A DNA stretch of 64,000 nucleotides from an uncultured Desulfosarcina sp. (GCF_963668215.1 NZ_OY764190.1:620001-684000), one strand, 5' to 3'; numbered from the stretch's first letter, positions 1 through 10,102 are shown. Made by a program: numbers and translations. Notes: generated from the letters alone by a model not told the origin.

Positions 1-2
1 AG

Positions 3-83
3 ACCGGCGCTGAAATCAAGATTGCCGCCAGGACCGTTCCCAAGTTCGTACCGGGGAAAGCACTCAAGGATTCGCTGAAATAA
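3..83 (+). CDS. HU-family DNA-binding protein, C-terminal fragment
   Basis: Only the last 26 codons lie in the window, read from base 3 to a TAA. The end of the protein (AARTVPKFVPGKALKDSLK) matches the conserved C-terminal strand and helix of HU/IHF-type histone-like proteins, where a 'K-F-x-P-G-K-A-L-K-D' ending is typical. HU is a small dimeric protein that bends and compacts DNA in the nucleoid. The gene is followed directly by a strong hairpin terminator, so it ends its transcript here. The N-terminal part lies outside the window. Confidence 0.85.
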   Translation, partial: TGAEIKIAARTVPKFVPGKALKDSLK

Positions 84-110
84 CGGTTTCTTCCATCCCG
101 AACAAATCGA

Positions 111-137
111 AGGCAGGGCTGCGGCCCTGCCTTTTTT
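111..137 (+). terminator. Rho-independent terminator of the HU gene
   Basis: AGGCAGGG and CCCTGCCT form a perfect 8-bp GC-rich stem around a six-base loop, followed by a run of six T. It lies 28 bp after the HU stop codon. Confidence 0.85.
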
Positions 138-246
138 ATGCCCGACCGAGCGGCAAGTACACCTGTTCGCAAAGACGGTGTCCTGAAAGCGACGCCATTG
201 TGTCCGCAATTGACTTTCACCAGGGGGGTTGTTAATACCATTATCC

Positions 247-2232
247 ATGGAATCTGGCGAAATTGTAGAATATATTGACGATAATAAAATTATCTGTGCG
301 GTGGTCAAGGAAAGCGGTAACCAGAAGCTCAAGCTGTTCACCGAAAACAACCGGGAAGTCAAAGTAACTGCCCAGCGTCTCTCCCATCGGGGGCGGAGCA
401 GGCTGCCCTTCATTGCGGACAGGCATCAAATGGTGACGTCGCTTAAAGAACTGTCCGCCGCCCGGCAGGCCATCGCCGCGACGATCCAGGTCCGGGAATT
501 ATGGGAAATTCTCAATGAGGAAGAGGACTGGATCGACCTGGAAATCATGACCGGCCTGTGCTTCCCGGATTCCTCGGACGACGATCATCAATCCGCGGTG
601 ATCCGTGCCATGTTCGAAAGCCGGCGCTACTTCAGATTCAAGCCGGATCGTTTTTTTCCCAACACCGAAGACCAGGTCGCAGCCATCATCGCGCTCGAAC
701 AGAAAGCGGCCCGTGAGCAGCGACTCGTCGAAAAAGGCGCCGCCTGGATCCGCTCCACCCTGGCGGGATCGGTTGTCGACCCCGGCGACGAACGCCAGGA
801 ACTGACGAAAATCCTCAAGAATTTTTTTCTTTTCGAAAAAGAAAGCCCCCACTACGAAACCGGCAGAGCGATCGTCAAAAAGGCCCAACTGAAATCCCCC
901 GAGGCGGTTTTCGACCATCTGGTGGCGGTCGGCGCCTGGTCCATGGACGAAAATCTGGATCTGTTGCGCTGCCGCATCCCCATCGATTTTTCGCAGCCGG
1001 TTCTCGAACGGGCCCAGTCCCTGCGGATACCGACGGAAGAGCGTTTGAAAGTCGATGGACGCGTGGACCTCACCCACCTTGCCACCCTGACCATCGACGG
1101 GCAGGCCACACTGGATTTCGACGATGCCTTGAGCGTCGAACCCCGCGATGGCCATGTTCTGGTCGGCATCCATATCTCCGATGTCGCCGAGTCCATCAAA
1201 AAGGGGGATCCGCTGGACACGGAGGCGCGATCGCGCGGCAGCTCCATCTATATGCCCGACCAACGCATCTCCATGGTGCCGCCGGTGCTGGCGGAAGACC
1301 GCCTGAGCTTGAAAAAGGATTGCATGCGGCCGGCCATCAGCACCATGGTCAAAATCGATGCGAGCGGCGAAATCGTCAGCTACGATATCTTTGCCTCCAT
1401 CATCCGCGTCAACCACCAGCTCAGCTATTACGAAGCCAATGGCAGCGCGGAACCGGCCGAGACGATCGCCTGCCTTCACGACATCGCCACCCGCTTCAGG
1501 GAAAAACGCATGGGGCAAGGGGCTCTTCAAATCACCCTTCCCGAAATCAATATCTGGCTGGACGCCGCCGGCACCCCTGTGATCAATCGGGTAAACCGCG
1601 AGAGTCCGGGCCGCATGCTGATCGCCGAAATGATGATTCTTTCCAACTGGCTGGCCGCCCGATTCCTGACGGAAAAGAAGATTCCCGCCGTTTTCCGGTC
1701 GCAGCCCAAGCCCAAGGACCGCATTCTGAAAAACGGCACCGGCACCCTGTTTCAGAACTGGATGCAGCGCAAATTGCTAAATCGCTTCGTTCTGCGGCCC
1801 GAACCGGATCACCATTGCGGCTTGGGACTCGACGCCTACGTAACCGCCTCGTCACCGATCCGAAAATACTTCGATCTGGTCACCCAGAGGCAGATCCGGG
1901 CGGCCCTGGGTCTCGAAAAAGCCTATTCACATGTGGAAATCGAAGCGATTATAGACCAATTGGCCGGGCCCATGGCGGATATCGGACGAGTCCAATATCG
2001 CCGGAACCGGTATTGGCTGCTCAAACACCTGGAAGAACGTATCGGCGAGAAGGAGGAAGCCATTGTCTTGCAGCGCAGGCGCAACGGCTACGCCATCCTT
2101 CTCAAAGCCTACATGATCGAATGCGCTCTGCCCCGGTCCAGCGGCATCGAACTGAAGGCCGAAGATCTGATCCAGGTCACCATCCAGCACGTCAACGCCC
2201 GCCGCAACGTCCTTTCCGTGTTCCTCGGATAG
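247..2232 (+). CDS. RNB-domain exoribonuclease (RNase II/R family)
   Basis: A 3'-to-5' exoribonuclease of the RNase II/RNase R superfamily, expected to degrade RNA in the cytoplasm. The catalytic RNB domain begins near residue 280; TIDGQATLDFDDAL near residue 290 carries the metal-binding aspartates seen as 'TIDGxxxxDFDDA' in the family. A later stretch (YVTASSPIRKYFDLVTQRQI) is the conserved C-terminal RNB block. The last 70 residues resemble a degenerate S1 RNA-binding fold. At about 660 aa it matches RNase II rather than the longer RNase R. An upstream in-frame TTG at 229 sits against a GGGGGG run, but I prefer ATG 247 because the homologous region starts there. It is flanked by terminators or intergenic DNA, so it is probably monocistronic. 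Confidence 0.85.
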   Translation: MESGEIVEYIDDNKIICAVVKESGNQKLKLFTENNREVKVTAQRLSHRGRSRLPFIADRHQMVTSLKELSAARQAIAATIQVRELWEILNEEEDWIDLEIMTGLCFPDSSDDDHQSAVIRAMFESRRYFRFKPDRFFPNTEDQVAAIIALEQKAAREQRLVEKGAAWIRSTLAGSVVDPGDERQELTKILKNFFLFEKESPHYETGRAIVKKAQLKSPEAVFDHLVAVGAWSMDENLDLLRCRIPIDFSQPVLERAQSLRIPTEERLKVDGRVDLTHLATLTIDGQATLDFDDALSVEPRDGHVLVGIHISDVAESIKKGDPLDTEARSRGSSIYMPDQRISMVPPVLAEDRLSLKKDCMRPAISTMVKIDASGEIVSYDIFASIIRVNHQLSYYEANGSAEPAETIACLHDIATRFREKRMGQGALQITLPEINIWLDAAGTPVINRVNRESPGRMLIAEMMILSNWLAARFLTEKKIPAVFRSQPKPKDRILKNGTGTLFQNWMQRKLLNRFVLRPEPDHHCGLGLDAYVTASSPIRKYFDLVTQRQIRAALGLEKAYSHVEIEAIIDQLAGPMADIGRVQYRRNRYWLLKHLEERIGEKEEAIVLQRRRNGYAILLKAYMIECALPRSSGIELKAEDLIQVTIQHVNARRNVLSVFLG

Positions 2233-2363
2233 CGTGCATGTCGTCGTATTGACTTTTTCCGTCCCATACTTACATTTACTCATTTAGGGTGTCGATATTT
2301 CACTGATCGGTTCTTGCGGATCGGTGCAGATGGACGCTTTGAGGGAAAATCGGCCGTTTTCCC

Positions 2364-2392
2364 TTGACCCCGGACCGAATATTCAATATAGA
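2364..2392 (+). promoter_or_regulatory. Candidate sigma-70 promoter of the TetR gene
   Basis: TTGACC, a 17-bp spacer, then TATAGA, about 40 bp before the TetR start. This is a motif match only. Confidence 0.45.
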
Positions 2393-2433
2393 GTCGTTTT
2401 CGAAATAAATCATATTCAGGAAGCAATTGCACT

Positions 2434-3069
2434 ATGGGTATTCAGGAACGCAAAGAGAGAGAAAAGGAAAGACGGCGGCAGCAGATCATCGTAGCGGCCA
2501 AGCGGGTTTTTTCGGAAAAAGGCTTCAACAAGGCAACCATGGAGGATATCGCCAAGGAGGCGGAGCTTAGCCCGGGGACACTCTACCTCTATTTCAAGAA
2601 CAAGGAAGAACTTTACGCATCGCTGTCTTTGCGAATCCTTCAGTACCTTCACATCCGGGTCACCCATGTCAACAGGGAAACGGCGTTGAGCCCGGACAAG
2701 AAGCTCAGCGCACTCATGGAAGCCATGTACGATGTCTACGAATTCGATCCGTTGATCATCATCAACATGTTCCACCTGCAATCCAGCGAAACGCTGAAAA
2801 ACCTATCCGAATCCCTGCTCGACGAGATCAAGGACCTGTCGAAAAAATCCATCGGAGCGATCGCTAAAATTTTTGAAGAGGGCATCGAACAGGGCATTTA
2901 CGAGGATCGCCATCCGACGGCCCTGGCCGATATTTTCTGGGCCATGTTTTCCGGGGTGGTTCTGTGGGAGGCCAGCAAAAAAATCATCACTTCGGACAAG
3001 GATTATCTCAAATCCACTCTGGCCACGGCCTTCGAGGTGTTCGAACGGGGAATTCGGAAAGCAGGCTGA
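2434..3069 (+). CDS. TetR/AcrR-family transcriptional regulator
   Basis: A 211-aa one-component repressor. Residues about 12-58 form the TetR helix-turn-helix: a basic start ([20 protein letters not shown]), then [30 protein letters not shown], here described by its ends, which is the hallmark recognition block. The remaining 150 residues are the all-helical ligand-binding and dimerisation domain, for which the ligand cannot be read. The gene is alone between a candidate promoter and a hairpin terminator. The target is unknown; TetR proteins usually control themselves or an adjacent gene, and the DUF554 gene downstream is the only same-strand neighbour. Confidence 0.9.
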   Translation: MGIQERKEREKERRRQQIIVAAKRVFSEKGFNKATMEDIAKEAELSPGTLYLYFKNKEELYASLSLRILQYLHIRVTHVNRETALSPDKKLSALMEAMYDVYEFDPLIIINMFHLQSSETLKNLSESLLDEIKDLSKKSIGAIAKIFEEGIEQGIYEDRHPTALADIFWAMFSGVVLWEASKKIITSDKDYLKSTLATAFEVFERGIRKAG

Positions 3070-3133
3070 ACCGAAAAACGGGTAGTGTTTTCTCATTCCC
3101 GCCTTGTCAATAAAATGAAATGGAACGTCCATG

Positions 3134-3168
3134 CAAGCCGGCAGCCTTTGCCGGCTTGTCTGTTTTCA
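3134..3168 (+). terminator. Hairpin terminator after the TetR gene
   Basis: CAAGCCGGC and GCCGGCTTG form a perfect 9-bp stem, followed by a broken T tract (TCTGTTTT). It lies between the TetR and DUF554 genes, so these are probably transcribed separately. Confidence 0.6.
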
Positions 3169-3197
3169 AACGATACGACGATATAAGCGAGCATACC

Positions 3198-3884
3198 ATG
3201 ACCGGCACCCTGGTAAATGCGGCGGCGATCATCGCAGGCGGCCTCATCGGGCTTTGTCTTCAAAAAGGAATCCAGGCCCGCTATAAAACCACCATCATGC
3301 AGGCCATCAGCCTGACGGTCGTTCTCATCGGAATTCGGTCCGCCCTGAATGCAACCGACCTGCTGGAGGTGATCGTCTGCATGGCGCTGGGCAGCCTGAT
3401 GGGCGAAGCCATGGGCATCGAAGACCGGATCGAAGCGTTGGGAAGTCTGGTTGAAAAACGCTATAGCCGCTCATCCAATGGCGGCTTTGCCAAGGGACTG
3501 GTGACGGCCAGCCTGGTTTTCTGCGTGGGCTCCATGGCCATCGTCGGATCGTTGGAAAGCGGCCTGACCGGAAGCCATGAAACCCTTTTCGCCAAGTCCC
3601 TGCTGGACGGCATCACGTCGGTGGTCTTCGCCTCCACCTTCGGCGGCGGCGTGATCTTCTCCGCCGTTCCCGTACTGCTCTACCAGGGGTCGATCACTTT
3701 GGGCGCGTCCATGCTCAAGCCCTTTCTTACCGGTGACGTGATCGCCCAGATGTCGGGGGTGGGAGGACTGCTGATCGCCGCCATCGGCATCAACATGCTG
3801 GAAGTGGCCCGCATCCGAATCGGCAACATGCTCCCCGCCATTTTCCTCCCGCTGGTGTACTTCATGGTGGTCCGGCTGTTTTAA
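3198..3884 (+). CDS. DUF554 family inner-membrane protein
   Basis: A 228-aa hydrophobic protein of the DUF554 (YdfK/YqgA) family, made of about seven membrane segments. The start MTGTLVNAAAIIAGGLIG and the glycine-rich segment after it are typical of the family. The function is not established; it is presumed to be a transporter-like membrane protein. Reading could extend upstream to 3120, but that part covers the TetR terminator and is not hydrophobic, so I chose ATG 3198. It converges on the cytochrome gene and shares a bidirectional terminator with it. Confidence 0.85.
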   Translation: MTGTLVNAAAIIAGGLIGLCLQKGIQARYKTTIMQAISLTVVLIGIRSALNATDLLEVIVCMALGSLMGEAMGIEDRIEALGSLVEKRYSRSSNGGFAKGLVTASLVFCVGSMAIVGSLESGLTGSHETLFAKSLLDGITSVVFASTFGGGVIFSAVPVLLYQGSITLGASMLKPFLTGDVIAQMSGVGGLLIAAIGINMLEVARIRIGNMLPAIFLPLVYFMVVRLF

Positions 3885-3926
3885 CGGCGGGCGGCATCTT
3901 CACAACAAGGTGGCATCCGCCAATAG

Positions 3927-3953
3927 AAAAACCCGTTCAAGAACGGGTTTTTC
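3927..3953. terminator. Bidirectional terminator between DUF554 and cytochrome c3
   Basis: AAAAACCCGTTC, AA, GAACGGGTTTTT: a perfect stem preceded by A and followed by T, so it works on both strands and ends both convergent genes. Confidence 0.85.
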
Positions 3954-4003
3954 TGTTTCGCATAAAATGTGTCGGCCGCTTTTTGCCGGCGGGTAAGCTG
4001 TGG

Positions 4004-4480
4004 CTACTCTTTGGGATGACAGCCGATGCAGCCGGTAGGCCCGGTGACCGGGAGTTTGCCCTCGACCCCGGCAAGGGTCTTGGCCATCTGCTGAATTTCC
4101 TGTTTCATGGTCTTGTGGCAGCCGATGCACTGGCCGTGGTAAGCATTCTTATAGTACCGGAAGGCCTGATCCTTGTCGATGGCCTTGGAGCCTTCCTTTC
4201 TGGGCAGCGCATCCAAATCGTGGCAGCCGGAAGTCATGCAGCCGGTAACGGGTTCGGAGCCGTCCCAGGTGTGGTGGCAGTTGGTACAGGCCAGCACGAA
4301 ATGCCGGCCATGCTGAAACTCGACGGCGGCGCGCTTGGCCTCCACCGCGTCCGGCGGTTCCAGCGTGATAATTCCCATGGGAACAATCATCTCTTCGTCT
4401 TCGGCAAAAGCGACCCCCAACGAGGTGCAGGCAATGATACCGATGAGCAAAACCACCCCCCCAAACGATAGGCTACGCAT
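4004..4480 (-). CDS. Tetraheme cytochrome c3-type protein (class III)
   Basis: A periplasmic multiheme electron carrier of 158 aa. MRSLSFGGVVLLIGIIACTS is a signal peptide ending near SLGVAFA. The mature part holds four c-type heme sites: CTNCH, CMTSGCH (the CX4CH form), CIGCHK and CIGCHP. A histidine in FQHGRH and another in AYHGQC are placed like the distal axial ligands of cytochrome c3. This protein normally shuttles electrons from periplasmic hydrogenases or formate dehydrogenases in sulfate reducers. The start at 4480 is fixed by GAGGAGGGGAG upstream and the signal peptide; the reading frame extends farther but without a signal. It stands alone. Confidence 0.9.
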   Translation of the reverse strand: MRSLSFGGVVLLIGIIACTSLGVAFAEDEEMIVPMGIITLEPPDAVEAKRAAVEFQHGRHFVLACTNCHHTWDGSEPVTGCMTSGCHDLDALPRKEGSKAIDKDQAFRYYKNAYHGQCIGCHKTMKQEIQQMAKTLAGVEGKLPVTGPTGCIGCHPKE

Positions 4481-4652
4481 ATGTCTCCCCTCCTCAATGC
4501 TTAATCTTGATGGTTCCCAGAAAATTCCGGTAGATATAAACCCAAACGGATTTTTTTTCAATGAATAATTGGGCCGCCGGCTTCGCAAGAAATCCCGGCA
4601 TAGCGCAGTTCTGCCGCTCGAGGCCAAAACCGTTTCGCGGCACCCGGGTCCT

Positions 4653-7493
4653 TTAACGACGGACGGCTCTCACGGCGCCGCAGCTATTCTCGCTTTTCTG
4701 ACTGCGGGTGAAAACCGTCTCCGGTGCCGAGGTCACCACGTCCACGACCCGGTGGTACCCTCTGGCGTAAGACTCCGACGACCAATACCAGGGAGTTCCG
4801 GTGGCGGGAAAAAAGGGGCTGCTTTTGTACAGCGCCGCCAGTTCCCCGGCGGTGGGAAGGCGCCAGTCCGAGTGGCCGCCGGTTGTAAGCCCCTTGACAT
4901 AGTCCCTGGCGTCCCGGTAGGAAATGCATTTCCCCAGCACCATGTGAGAATCCAGCAGGCACCAGGTAAAACCGGTAACCTGATCGGTCACCGTACCGTC
5001 CGCATGGGCGACGAACCGGTTGGACACCGGGCGGAGCCGGTCGGTCACCTGCTGGCGAAGCTGTCGAATCCGCTGGACCTCCTTCTCGCGACGCGCCTGA
5101 TCGGCCTTTTCCCGGGCCAGTTCCCGGCGCCTTTTCTCATCGGCCTGCTGGGCACGGACGGCCGCCTGGCGTTCCGGCTCCAGCTGCTCCCTCAACTTGT
5201 TGGCCGGTTTGACGTAAGGCCCCGAAGAATGGCCTTCGATGTACCGTTCCAGTCGTTGGATCCGCTTGAAAATATCATTGGTCTTATCGGAAGCGTAGGC
5301 TGCCGTCTTTTTCCATTCCGCCAGGCCGGCAAGATCGCTGTTCAAAGGCTCGATGCGCTCGAGGATGGCCTCTTTCTGGCTGGTGTCGGGGTGCTTGGCA
5401 AGATAGTCGGTATAAATCCGTTTGGCTTTTTCGAAATCGTCGGCAACCAGGACTGCCCTGGCGGTCAGTTCTTCGACGTCTTTCTTGTCTTCGAGCACCG
5501 ACCGCAGCCGTTTAACCTTTTCCACTGCCGGCTCCTTCGAAAAAACGGAAAGGAATTGGTCGCAATCGGTAATGCAGTCATCCCAGTTCTGCGCGGAATC
5601 GCAGCTGTCGACACGCTTGACGATGGCCGCGTGATATTCGTCGGCCAGTTCCCGCATCAGTTCTTCAACCCTCTCCCGCTCGGCGCCTTGGGGGAACTTT
5701 TCTAGATATTCATTATAGGCGGCCTGCCGCTCCAAATAGTCGGCAGAGGCATTTTCCAGCAATTTTCCGTAGAACGCGGTCGCCAGCAGCTGGCGGATGC
5801 CGCCGATGGCCGCGTTGACGGATTCGGCGTAGCGGCTTTGGGGATATTTGGTCATAAAAGCCGTATAGAGCGAAAGCGCCTTTTTCTCGTAGTTCTCATC
5901 GACGGGAAGCCGGTCGACGTCGGACAGGGTCCTTTCATAGTCCCGTTTCTCGATTTCGGCATCCAGATCCTCCAGACGCTTTTCCAACTCCTTACGATGG
6001 GCATCTTTGGGGTGGGCGCTCAGATACTGCATCAACAGCACTACCTGGCCGTCCAGCTCTCCGGTGACGGCCAGCTCTTGCATCAACTGTTCGTATCGGT
6101 GGCCGACCTGTTTTTTATGAAACAGCCGGCCGCCAAAAGTAACCGCAAGGGCGAAGACGATAACCACTCCCAGGACGATCAGCAGCTTGGTCTGCCGTTT
6201 CATCTGACGCTGCTTGTGCGCCGAATGGTCTTCGGGCTTTTTGAAGCCCGAGCCGTCAGTGGGTTCGACCGCGGGCGCATCGGAGGCCGGCTCGGGAGTC
6301 GGTATGGGAGCTGTCTCAGGAATCTCCTCTGATACCGGCACGGGAGGCGGCTCTTTGGCCGGCTTCGGAGCCAGTTCGGTGGGCGGGATGATCATCGCAT
6401 CCAGTTCAGGCACGTATTCGATTCCGGATGCTTCGGGAAACGGTTCCGTGGCCGCTTCCGGGGCTTCTTCTTCGGGCGGAGGACCTGCTTCCGTTGGCGG
6501 CTCGGGCACTGTCTCCGGTTCCGGTGTCACTTCCGGCTCTTGCGCTGGCTCCGACTCCATTTCCAGCTTAAGTTCCACTTCCGGTTCCGGCTCTGGTTCC
6601 GGCTCTGGCTCCGGCTCTTGTTCCGGCTCCGGTTCCGGCTCCGGTTCCGGCTCCGAAGGGGGTGCCGGGGGTTCGGGTTCGGCACCGGTTTCGTCCTTGA
6701 TCTTCAGACTCTCCATCATCACGTGCATGAGAGGATCGTGAATTTCTCGCTTGCGGTCGGGCTCTGCCGTTTGGATCTGGATGGCGGCCTTATCCCAGCC
6801 GATAATCCGGTAAGCCGCCTCGTTGCCGGAATAATCCGCATACCGGGCCGCAATGAGGCTGCCGTCGGCGAGGTAAAGATAGCCGGTGAGGCTGCCGCTG
6901 GTCACTTTCAGGGTGTAAGTGGCCCCTTCCATCTCCGACATCTGGAGAAACGAAGGCAGGCTGATGCCGTGGATCTGTCCGCCGACATCGGAAACGGTCT
7001 CGATCTTCTTCTTGCTCAAAAATTTATAAACCAGCGTTTCCAGGCAACGGACATCTTCCTCGCCCATGCCCGGAGCGCAGTATCCCAACAGCACCTCGAT
7101 CTTATCCGGATCACGCTGCCAGGGCCACAGGGCGCCGTAAAAGGTGCCCGTTTTCAACTCCTTGAGAAAAAGTACCTGGTCCTTGCGGATCCCGCCCAGC
7201 AATTTGACGGCGGGGAGAAAACGAAGGTCGGCGGGAAGGTTTTCGCCGGGGGATTTAGCCGCCATGCCGAAGAACTCGGCCAGCTTGGCCTCCAGTTCGT
7301 CAATCGCGTAGCCGGAAGCGGTGACCTGGTAAAGGCTGCGAGAATCTTGGTAAAACCGGCTCTCCATCTCCGGCAGGTCATCGATGCCTTTTACCAGTGT
7401 CAGAAACCCAACCAGTATGGCTTCGTTTTTGGCGAGATCTCGGATTTCCTCACTGTCGCCGGTCAAAAATTCATCGATCAGCGTTTCGCCCAT
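4653..7493 (-). CDS. DUF4388 / single-TM / DUF1566 large envelope protein
   Basis: A 946-aa multidomain protein. Residues about 165-255 resemble the DUF4388 domain ([20 protein letters not shown], then GxLYLxDGxLIxA), found in PatA-like regulators. Residues about 285-400 are a Pro/Glu linker of repeated E-P-E units. One membrane segment lies near 430-455 ([15 protein letters not shown]), putting the N-terminal part in the cytoplasm and the rest outside. A long helical, charged stretch follows, with TPR-like spacing ([15 protein letters not shown]). The final 125 residues are a DUF1566/Lcl_C lectin-like domain ([20 protein letters not shown]). The start at 7493 was chosen over 7568 for its better ribosome-binding site. 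The function is unknown; the layout suggests trans-envelope sensing or scaffolding. Confidence 0.75.
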   Translation of the reverse strand: MGETLIDEFLTGDSEEIRDLAKNEAILVGFLTLVKGIDDLPEMESRFYQDSRSLYQVTASGYAIDELEAKLAEFFGMAAKSPGENLPADLRFLPAVKLLGGIRKDQVLFLKELKTGTFYGALWPWQRDPDKIEVLLGYCAPGMGEEDVRCLETLVYKFLSKKKIETVSDVGGQIHGISLPSFLQMSEMEGATYTLKVTSGSLTGYLYLADGSLIAARYADYSGNEAAYRIIGWDKAAIQIQTAEPDRKREIHDPLMHVMMESLKIKDETGAEPEPPAPPSEPEPEPEPEPEQEPEPEPEPEPEPEVELKLEMESEPAQEPEVTPEPETVPEPPTEAGPPPEEEAPEAATEPFPEASGIEYVPELDAMIIPPTELAPKPAKEPPPVPVSEEIPETAPIPTPEPASDAPAVEPTDGSGFKKPEDHSAHKQRQMKRQTKLLIVLGVVIVFALAVTFGGRLFHKKQVGHRYEQLMQELAVTGELDGQVVLLMQYLSAHPKDAHRKELEKRLEDLDAEIEKRDYERTLSDVDRLPVDENYEKKALSLYTAFMTKYPQSRYAESVNAAIGGIRQLLATAFYGKLLENASADYLERQAAYNEYLEKFPQGAERERVEELMRELADEYHAAIVKRVDSCDSAQNWDDCITDCDQFLSVFSKEPAVEKVKRLRSVLEDKKDVEELTARAVLVADDFEKAKRIYTDYLAKHPDTSQKEAILERIEPLNSDLAGLAEWKKTAAYASDKTNDIFKRIQRLERYIEGHSSGPYVKPANKLREQLEPERQAAVRAQQADEKRRRELAREKADQARREKEVQRIRQLRQQVTDRLRPVSNRFVAHADGTVTDQVTGFTWCLLDSHMVLGKCISYRDARDYVKGLTTGGHSDWRLPTAGELAALYKSSPFFPATGTPWYWSSESYARGYHRVVDVVTSAPETVFTRSQKSENSCGAVRAVRR

Positions 7494-7635
7494 GCGTTGT
7501 CTGGTCCCTTTACGTTTATGAAAGTAACCAATCGCCAACCGGGCGCCCGGAAAAACGCCCGGCATCAAGACCCCGACTGCAGGATCAATGGTGGACGGAA
7601 GATCTGACCACCCCTGGAGCTATTTTTTTCAATAA

Positions 7636-7665
7636 TCTATAACAGATACCAAGGAATCTTGTCAA
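7636..7665 (-). promoter_or_regulatory. Candidate sigma-70 promoter of the DUF4388/DUF1566 gene
   Basis: On the minus strand TTGACA, an 18-bp spacer and TATAGA, about 145 bp before the start. The 330-bp divergent gap 7494-7823 also has to hold the asparaginase promoter, which I could not place. Confidence 0.55.
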
Positions 7666-7823
7666 AGGCAAGATCGCGGTGTGCATTCGGGCCGACGCCG
7701 GGCCGCCATGCGTATGGCCCCCGCCCGGCAAGGACTCTAAAAATGCATTTGCCTTGAGGTTTACCGGCAATGCCGATACTGTGAATCGAGCAAGCCGTAT
7801 CCACCGGGCAAAGGGAGTCACGC

Positions 7824-8840
7824 ATGCAAACCAATCACGACGATTCAAAGGCAAAGGCAGAAGTGGTCGTTCTGGCCACGGGCGGCACCATTGCCGGGAC
7901 GGCCGGATCCGCGACCCGTGCGGACTACACCTCGGGACGGGTAACCGTCGATGCCATGATCGCCGCGGTGCCGCAAATCCGGGAAATCGCCCGTGTTCGC
8001 GGAGAGCAGTTGGCCAACGTAGGATCCCAGGATATCACCTTCGCCATTATGATCGCTCTGGCCAACCGTATCAACAATCTGCTGGCCGAAAAGCACAACC
8101 ACGGTGTGGTGGTCACCCACGGCACCGATACCATGGAAGAGACGGCCCACTTTCTCAACTTGACCGTCGCCAGTCGAAAACCGGTGGTCATGACCGGCGC
8201 CATGCGTCCCGCCACGGCCATCAGCGCCGATGGCCCCTTGAACCTGTACAATGCCGTGGCCGTGGCCGCAGACCCGCAGGCCGCCGAACGCGGCGTCCTG
8301 GTCGTCATGAACGACCGCATCCACGGTGCCCATTCACTGACCAAGTCCAACACCACTTCGGTGGAAACCTTCATTTCCCCCGTCAACGGCCTGATCGGAA
8401 CGGTCAATTACGGCCGCAGCGAATATTTCCGCCGGCCTTTTCGCAGGCACACCTTCAACAGCGAATTCAGCCTCGACGGCGTGAGCGTGCTGCCCCGCGT
8501 GGATATCGTCCATGCCTGCGCGGACATGCCGCCCGACCTCATCGACGCCTCCGTGGAGCGCGGCGCCAGGGGAATCGTGATCGCCGGCGACGGAAACGGC
8601 AACATGAATGCGGCCACCATCGAGCGGGCAGCCAGGGCCGCCGCCGGCGGAGTTCTGATCGTCCGCAGTTCCCGCGTCCCCACCGGCAATGTGGGGCGCA
8701 ACGTGGAGATCGACGACGACCGCTTGGGATTTGTCGCTTCGGACGAACTCAATCCGGTAAAGGCCAGAATTCTACTGATGCTGGCGCTGTTGAAAAAACG
8801 CAGTCTGGAGGAAATTCAGCGGCTGTTCTACGAGTATTAG
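7824..8840 (+). CDS. L-asparaginase
   Basis: Hydrolyses L-asparagine to aspartate and ammonia. Both threonine signatures are present: VVLATGGTIAGTAGS near residue 14 (nucleophile Thr) and VVTHGTDTMEETAHF near 95 (second Thr with Asp). Length (338 aa) and the C-terminal 'ESSRVPTGNVGR'-like loop, here RSSRVPTGNVGR, fit the bacterial asparaginase/glutaminase family of homotetramers. It has the type II sequence style but no signal peptide: MQTNHDDSKAKAEVVVLA is charged, so it should be cytoplasmic. It ends tail-to-tail with the glycerate kinase gene, overlapping by 4 bp. Confidence 0.93.
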   Translation: MQTNHDDSKAKAEVVVLATGGTIAGTAGSATRADYTSGRVTVDAMIAAVPQIREIARVRGEQLANVGSQDITFAIMIALANRINNLLAEKHNHGVVVTHGTDTMEETAHFLNLTVASRKPVVMTGAMRPATAISADGPLNLYNAVAVAADPQAAERGVLVVMNDRIHGAHSLTKSNTTSVETFISPVNGLIGTVNYGRSEYFRRPFRRHTFNSEFSLDGVSVLPRVDIVHACADMPPDLIDASVERGARGIVIAGDGNGNMNAATIERAARAAAGGVLIVRSSRVPTGNVGRNVEIDDDRLGFVASDELNPVKARILLMLALLKKRSLEEIQRLFYEY

Positions 8841-9988
8841 ATTTCCGACGCGCCCCTTCTTCCGGCGACAAATGCTCGTACCACCTGCTCGGTACACCGG
8901 GTTAGAAGATCGGGAGCGTTCTGCATGGCCTTTTCCAGCGAAAGCGGACCGCCGCAGATGGAAAAAACGGCATCGATGCCGATATCATGCAGGGTCTGAA
9001 TCGCTTCCCCCACCGCACCGCAGATGGCGATACAGGGGATACCTGCCGCTTTGGCCATGTGCGCCACACCGGCCGGCGCCTTGTTGAAGCGGGTCTGGTC
9101 GTCGATCTGCCCTTCGGCCGTAAGCACCAGGTCCGCCCCAATCAGAACGCTTTTCAGCCCCACCACGTCGAGGACCAGATCGATACCCGGCTTCAATTCG
9201 GCCCCCAGAAAGGCGTGCAGCCCCCCACCCAGACCACCGGCGGCCCCGGATCCGGCAAGCTGTTGAATATCGACGCCCAAGTCCCGCCGGATCACCCGGG
9301 CCAGATTGGCCAGACCGGCGTCAAGCGCATCGACCTGGGCCGCCGAAGCGCCTTTCTGGGGGCCGAAAACCCGCGCGGCGCCCTCGGGTCCAGTCAAGGG
9401 ATTGGTCACATCGCAGGCCGCAGCCACGCGAATACTGGCAAGCCCGGGGTCGACGCCGCTTTTGTCGATGGCGGCAACGGCATTCAACTGCCCGCCGACC
9501 GGCTTAAGGGCGGCGCCGGATGGGTCGAGAAAGCGGTATCCCAGGGCGGCGGCCATGCCGATGCCGCCGTCGCAGGTGGCGCTGCCGCCGATGCCCACGA
9601 TAATCTGCTTGGCTCCGTGCTCCATGGCGCACAAAATCAGTTCGCCGGTGCCGTAGGTCGTCGTCTCCATGGGATTCCGCTGAGATTCGGGAAGCAGCGC
9701 CAGGCCGGAGGCCCTGGCCATCTCCACCACGGCCAGGCGTTTGCCGGGAATCAGGCAGAAGGGTGCCGACACTTTATCGAAGCGCGGACCGGTCACCGTC
9801 GTTTCGATGCGCTGGCCGCCCATGCCTTGCAGCATCACCTCGGTGAGGCCGTCGCCGCCGTCGGCAACGGGCACACAGGAGACCCGGCAGCCGGGGTTGG
9901 CGGCCAGAATGCCTTTTCTCATCGCCGCTGCCGCTTCAACCGCGCTGAGGCTGCCCTTGAAGGCGTTGGGTGCGACAACGATGTGCAT
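8837..9988 (-). CDS. Glycerate kinase (type I, GarK/GlxK family)
   Basis: Phosphorylates D-glycerate with ATP, giving 2-phosphoglycerate in members of this family. MHIVVAPNAFKGSLSAVEA is the diagnostic start, followed by PVADGGDGLTEVM, VEMARASGLALLP and IVGIGGSATCDGGIGMAAAL, all conserved blocks of class I glycerate kinases. Length (383 aa) is normal. The start has an AGGAG site 6 bp upstream. A 22-bp palindrome lies about 100 bp upstream, a possible operator. No glyoxylate or glucarate genes lie next to it, so the source of glycerate is not shown by context. Confidence 0.93.
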   Translation of the reverse strand: MHIVVAPNAFKGSLSAVEAAAAMRKGILAANPGCRVSCVPVADGGDGLTEVMLQGMGGQRIETTVTGPRFDKVSAPFCLIPGKRLAVVEMARASGLALLPESQRNPMETTTYGTGELILCAMEHGAKQIIVGIGGSATCDGGIGMAAALGYRFLDPSGAALKPVGGQLNAVAAIDKSGVDPGLASIRVAAACDVTNPLTGPEGAARVFGPQKGASAAQVDALDAGLANLARVIRRDLGVDIQQLAGSGAAGGLGGGLHAFLGAELKPGIDLVLDVVGLKSVLIGADLVLTAEGQIDDQTRFNKAPAGVAHMAKAAGIPCIAICGAVGEAIQTLHDIGIDAVFSICGGPLSLEKAMQNAPDLLTRCTEQVVRAFVAGRRGASEI

Positions 9989-10080
9989 CTTGTTCTCCTG
10001 TAATCCATTGCTGCCGTAAGCGGCGGAATGAAATGGGGCGATTCGCGAGTGGCAAATAAAAATTATCCGTATATGGACCG

Positions 10081-10102
10081 TATAGCCATATTATGGGCTA
10101 TA
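10081..10102. promoter_or_regulatory. Palindrome upstream of the glycerate kinase gene
   Basis: TATAGCC and GGCTATA form a perfect 7-bp inverted repeat around an AT-rich centre, next to two copies of CCGTATA. It could be a repressor operator for the kinase gene or a weak hairpin after the shikimate-kinase-like gene. Confidence 0.35.

Noticed and set aside
499..1530. 343-aa minus-strand frame opposite the RNB gene
   Set aside because: Shadow of a GC-rich gene: no ribosome-binding site and biased composition, while the plus-strand frame has clear RNB motifs. Similar long antisense frames opposite asparaginase, penicillin acylase, hutU, hutH and the phage terminase were left out for the same reason.
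6540..7607. Plus-strand frames opposite the DUF4388/DUF1566 gene, including Gly/Ser- and Arg/Leu-rich repeats
   Set aside because: They mirror the Glu-Pro repeat of the real gene and have no independent signals. The repeat is a low-complexity linker, not a tandem repeat array.
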